Part shown: piece by piece, positions 13,774 to 15,234 of the stretch | Position numbering within the stretch: position 1 is the stretch's first letter | How the letters are laid out: each line of letters starts with the position of its first letter | Assembly (NCBI GenBank): GCA_021737245.1 | Contig: JAIPEI010000039.1 | Coordinates: 1 to 15,234, forward strand | Length of the DNA stretch: 15,234 nucleotides | DNA from: Deltaproteobacteria bacterium | Lineage (GTDB): Bacteria > Desulfobacterota > DSM-4660 > Desulfatiglandales > HGW-15 | Reading direction: 5' to 3' | The notes under the pieces: generated by a model | What the model saw: only the letters and a program-made list of their open reading frames with translations | Told to the model about the DNA's origin: nothing | The model's database searches: none | Made by a program: the position numbers and the translations under genes

Positions 13774-14961
13774 TCAACCCTGCGCGTACACGGCGGCCGC
13801 GGCCTCGATCGCATCCGGCTTCACCTGCACGCCCTGCGCCCGAAGGATGCCCTCCAGGGCCGACAGAAAGAGGACGACGTTCTTCCTGCACGATGCGTGA
13901 CCCATGAGCCCCACGCGCCAGACCTTGCCCGCCAGGTCGCCCAAGCCTCCCCCGATCTCGATGCCGTAGTCGCTCAGGAGGGCCTTTCGGACCTTCACGT
14001 CGTCGGCCCCGTCCGGGATGCGCACGGTGTTGAGCATGGGCAACCGCTCGTTCTCCGGCACCAGCATGGAGAACCCCATGGCCTCCAGCCCCGCCACCAG
14101 GGCCCGGTGGTTCCGCCGGTGCCGCTCGAACCGGGCCTCGAGGCCCTCCTCCGCGATGAGGCGCAAGGCCTCGCGCAGGGCGTAGATCATGTTGACAGGG
14201 GCGGTGTGGTGGTACTTCCGCTCCGCGCCCCAGTAGCTGCTGACCATGCTCATATCCAGGTACCAGCTCACCACCGGTCCCTCCCGGTGCTTCAGCGCCT
14301 CCATGGCGGCCGAGCTGAACGAGACGGGCGAAAGCCCCGGGGGGCATGAGATACACTTCTGGGTGCCGCTGTAGGCCGCGTCGACGCCCATCCGGTCCAG
14401 GGCCACGTCCATGCCGGCCAGGGAGGTGACCATGTCCACCAGGAAGAGCGCCCCGCAGTCCTTTGCGATCCGGGAAAGGTCCTCGAGGGGCGTGCACGCC
14501 CCGGTGGAGGTCTCGGCGTGGACCACGGCGAGGATCTTGGGGTTCCTGTCCTGAACGGCCTTTCGGACCGCGTCCGGGTCGACGGCCCTTCCCCACTCGG
14601 CGTCCACCCGGATGAGCTTTCCCCCCAGCCGGTTCACGATGTCCGCCATTCGCGTGCCGAACACACCGTTTACGCAGACCGCCACCTCGTCTCCCGGCTC
14701 CACCAGGTTGACGAAGCAGGCCTCCATACCTGCGCTCCCGGTGCCGGAGACCGGGATGGTCAGGGGGTGCTCGGTCTGGAAGAGAAACCGCAGGAGCTGC
14801 TGGGTCTCGTCCATGATGGAGAGGAATGTGGGGTCGAGGTGACCGATGCAGGGGGAAGCCAGAGCCTGAAGGACCCTGGGGTGCACGTCGCTGGGACCCG
14901 GGCCCATGAGGATCCTCTGGCCGGGGTCCAGATCGCGGAACGCATGGACGTCGAAGGTCAT
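13774..14961 (-). CDS. PLP aminotransferase, alanine/serine-glyoxylate type (class V)
   Basis: A 395-residue fold-type I PLP enzyme of the AgxT/PucG group. LMGPGPSDVHPRVLQAL (18-34) is the typical start; SGTGSAGMEA (72-81) binds the phosphate, HAETSTG (148-154) and VDMVTSLAG (175-183) hold the ring, and Lys202 in YSGTQKCISCPPGLSPV (197-213) forms the Schiff base. YHHTAPV (250-256) and the Arg in VWRVGLMGH (347-355) fit the substrate carboxylate site. It would transfer an amino group from alanine or serine to glyoxylate, giving glycine. Being the first gene before glcD-like and glcE-like genes, it would consume the glyoxylate they make. AGGAGG lies five bases before the ATG, the strongest ribosome binding site in the window. 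A purine-catabolic ureidoglycine role (PucG) is less likely, since no such genes are near. Confidence 0.9.
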   Translation of the reverse strand: MTFDVHAFRDLDPGQRILMGPGPSDVHPRVLQALASPCIGHLDPTFLSIMDETQQLLRFLFQTEHPLTIPVSGTGSAGMEACFVNLVEPGDEVAVCVNGVFGTRMADIVNRLGGKLIRVDAEWGRAVDPDAVRKAVQDRNPKILAVVHAETSTGACTPLEDLSRIAKDCGALFLVDMVTSLAGMDVALDRMGVDAAYSGTQKCISCPPGLSPVSFSSAAMEALKHREGPVVSWYLDMSMVSSYWGAERKYHHTAPVNMIYALREALRLIAEEGLEARFERHRRNHRALVAGLEAMGFSMLVPENERLPMLNTVRIPDGADDVKVRKALLSDYGIEIGGGLGDLAGKVWRVGLMGHASCRKNVVLFLSALEGILRAQGVQVKPDAIEAAAAVYAQG

Positions 14962-15061
14962 GGTTGCCTCCTATAATGGTTGTCCTTTCACAGGGGAATG
15001 ATAGGCGGCCCCGATCACGAGGGCATGGGGGCCGTTGAACAGGCCGTGTACAGGCCTTGTC
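14962..15061 (-). promoter_or_regulatory. Leader of the C2-acid operon, with hairpin and direct repeat
   Basis: A 100-base gap. Inverted arms GGCCCC (15007-15012) and GGGGCC (15028-15033) could form a 6-bp stem, and ACAGGCC occurs twice at an 11-base period (15039-15045, 15050-15056), one helical turn apart. A TATCAT on the minus strand (15003-14998) could be a -10, but no -35 match is found at the right distance. A terminator for the upstream gene is not evident because there is no T-run. Confidence 0.35.
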
Positions 15062-15234
15062 TTATACCATGGTGAAGACCTCCAGCCAATCCGCCTTTTC
15101 GATGCCCGGCGTCTCCACCTCGAACTCCCGGTAAAACCGGTCGAGGACGCCTTCGACCTCCTCGACGGTCCGATCCTCCAGCATGCGTTCCAACCGCTGG
15201 ATCGCCTCCTCCGGGTAGCAGAAGAAGTCTCCGG
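15062..15234 (-). CDS. C-terminal end of an unrecognised acidic protein (partial)
   Basis: The last 56 codons and the TAA stop of a leftward gene are visible; its start lies beyond the window. The readable part begins GDFFCYPEEAIQRLERMLED and ends WLEVFTMV. It is acidic, mostly helical in character, and its codons favour G or C at the third position like the neighbouring genes, which supports a real coding frame. I do not recognise the family. It lies upstream of and on the same strand as the aminotransferase, 100 bases away, so it may or may not share a transcript. Confidence 0.6.
   Translation of the reverse strand, partial: GDFFCYPEEAIQRLERMLEDRTVEEVEGVLDRFYREFEVETPGIEKADWLEVFTMV

Noticed and set aside
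12373..14349. A 658-codon open frame on the plus strand across the glcD-like and aminotransferase genes
   Set aside because: The translation is rich in His, Arg, Gly and Pro, typical of antisense reading of GC-rich genes, and it crosses two well-supported genes.

Overview
The window is GC-rich bacterial chromosome, densely packed with genes and without any sign of phage, transposon, CRISPR or RNA genes. Two things point to a deltaproteobacterium in the broad sense (Desulfobacterota or a relative): the cyclic-nucleotide sensor carrying an ICANCK-type C-terminal tail together with an FHA-GAF histidine kinase, and the Fe-S protein of the glycolate-oxidase type with tandem CCG domains. This placement is an inference from gene style only; no marker gene is present.

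Left part (1-4371): a cNMP-binding protein without a DNA-binding domain (256-834), a NimA-like split-barrel flavoprotein (1115-1699), a leftward HD-domain protein (1780-2412) and a rightward FHA-GAF histidine kinase (2602-4371). Good sigma70-type promoters are visible upstream of the cNMP protein (158-186) and the kinase (2492-2520).

Middle part (4362-8129): five leftward genes. An upstream block of three overlapping genes encodes an aminoglycoside-phosphotransferase-fold kinase, a CysC-like P-loop kinase and an inositol-monophosphatase-family phosphatase. A second block encodes a secreted DUF2147 protein and an ATP-grasp enzyme whose GTG codon directly follows the DUF2147 stop in the same frame. 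This second block has its own near-consensus promoter (5720-5748), whose -35 element covers the stop codon of the phosphatase gene and whose spacer holds a perfect 12-bp palindrome.

Right part (8130-15234): a divergent regulatory region, then a membrane-anchored SGNH hydrolase-like protein (8389-9531) reading right. Converging on it is a leftward C2-acid module: PLP aminotransferase of the alanine/serine-glyoxylate type, GlcD-like and GlcE-like FAD subunits, a 259-bp gap containing a strong hairpin, and a GlcF/HdrD-like Fe-S protein. Together these would oxidise glycolate (or a similar 2-hydroxy acid) to the 2-oxo acid and aminate glyoxylate to glycine. The window ends inside an unrecognised leftward gene.

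The best candidate for something undescribed is the APH-fold kinase / CysC-like kinase / IMPase cassette. The CysC-like protein keeps its P-loop but lacks the residues that define APS binding, so the operon may run a small-molecule phosphorylation-dephosphorylation route that is not sulfate assimilation.
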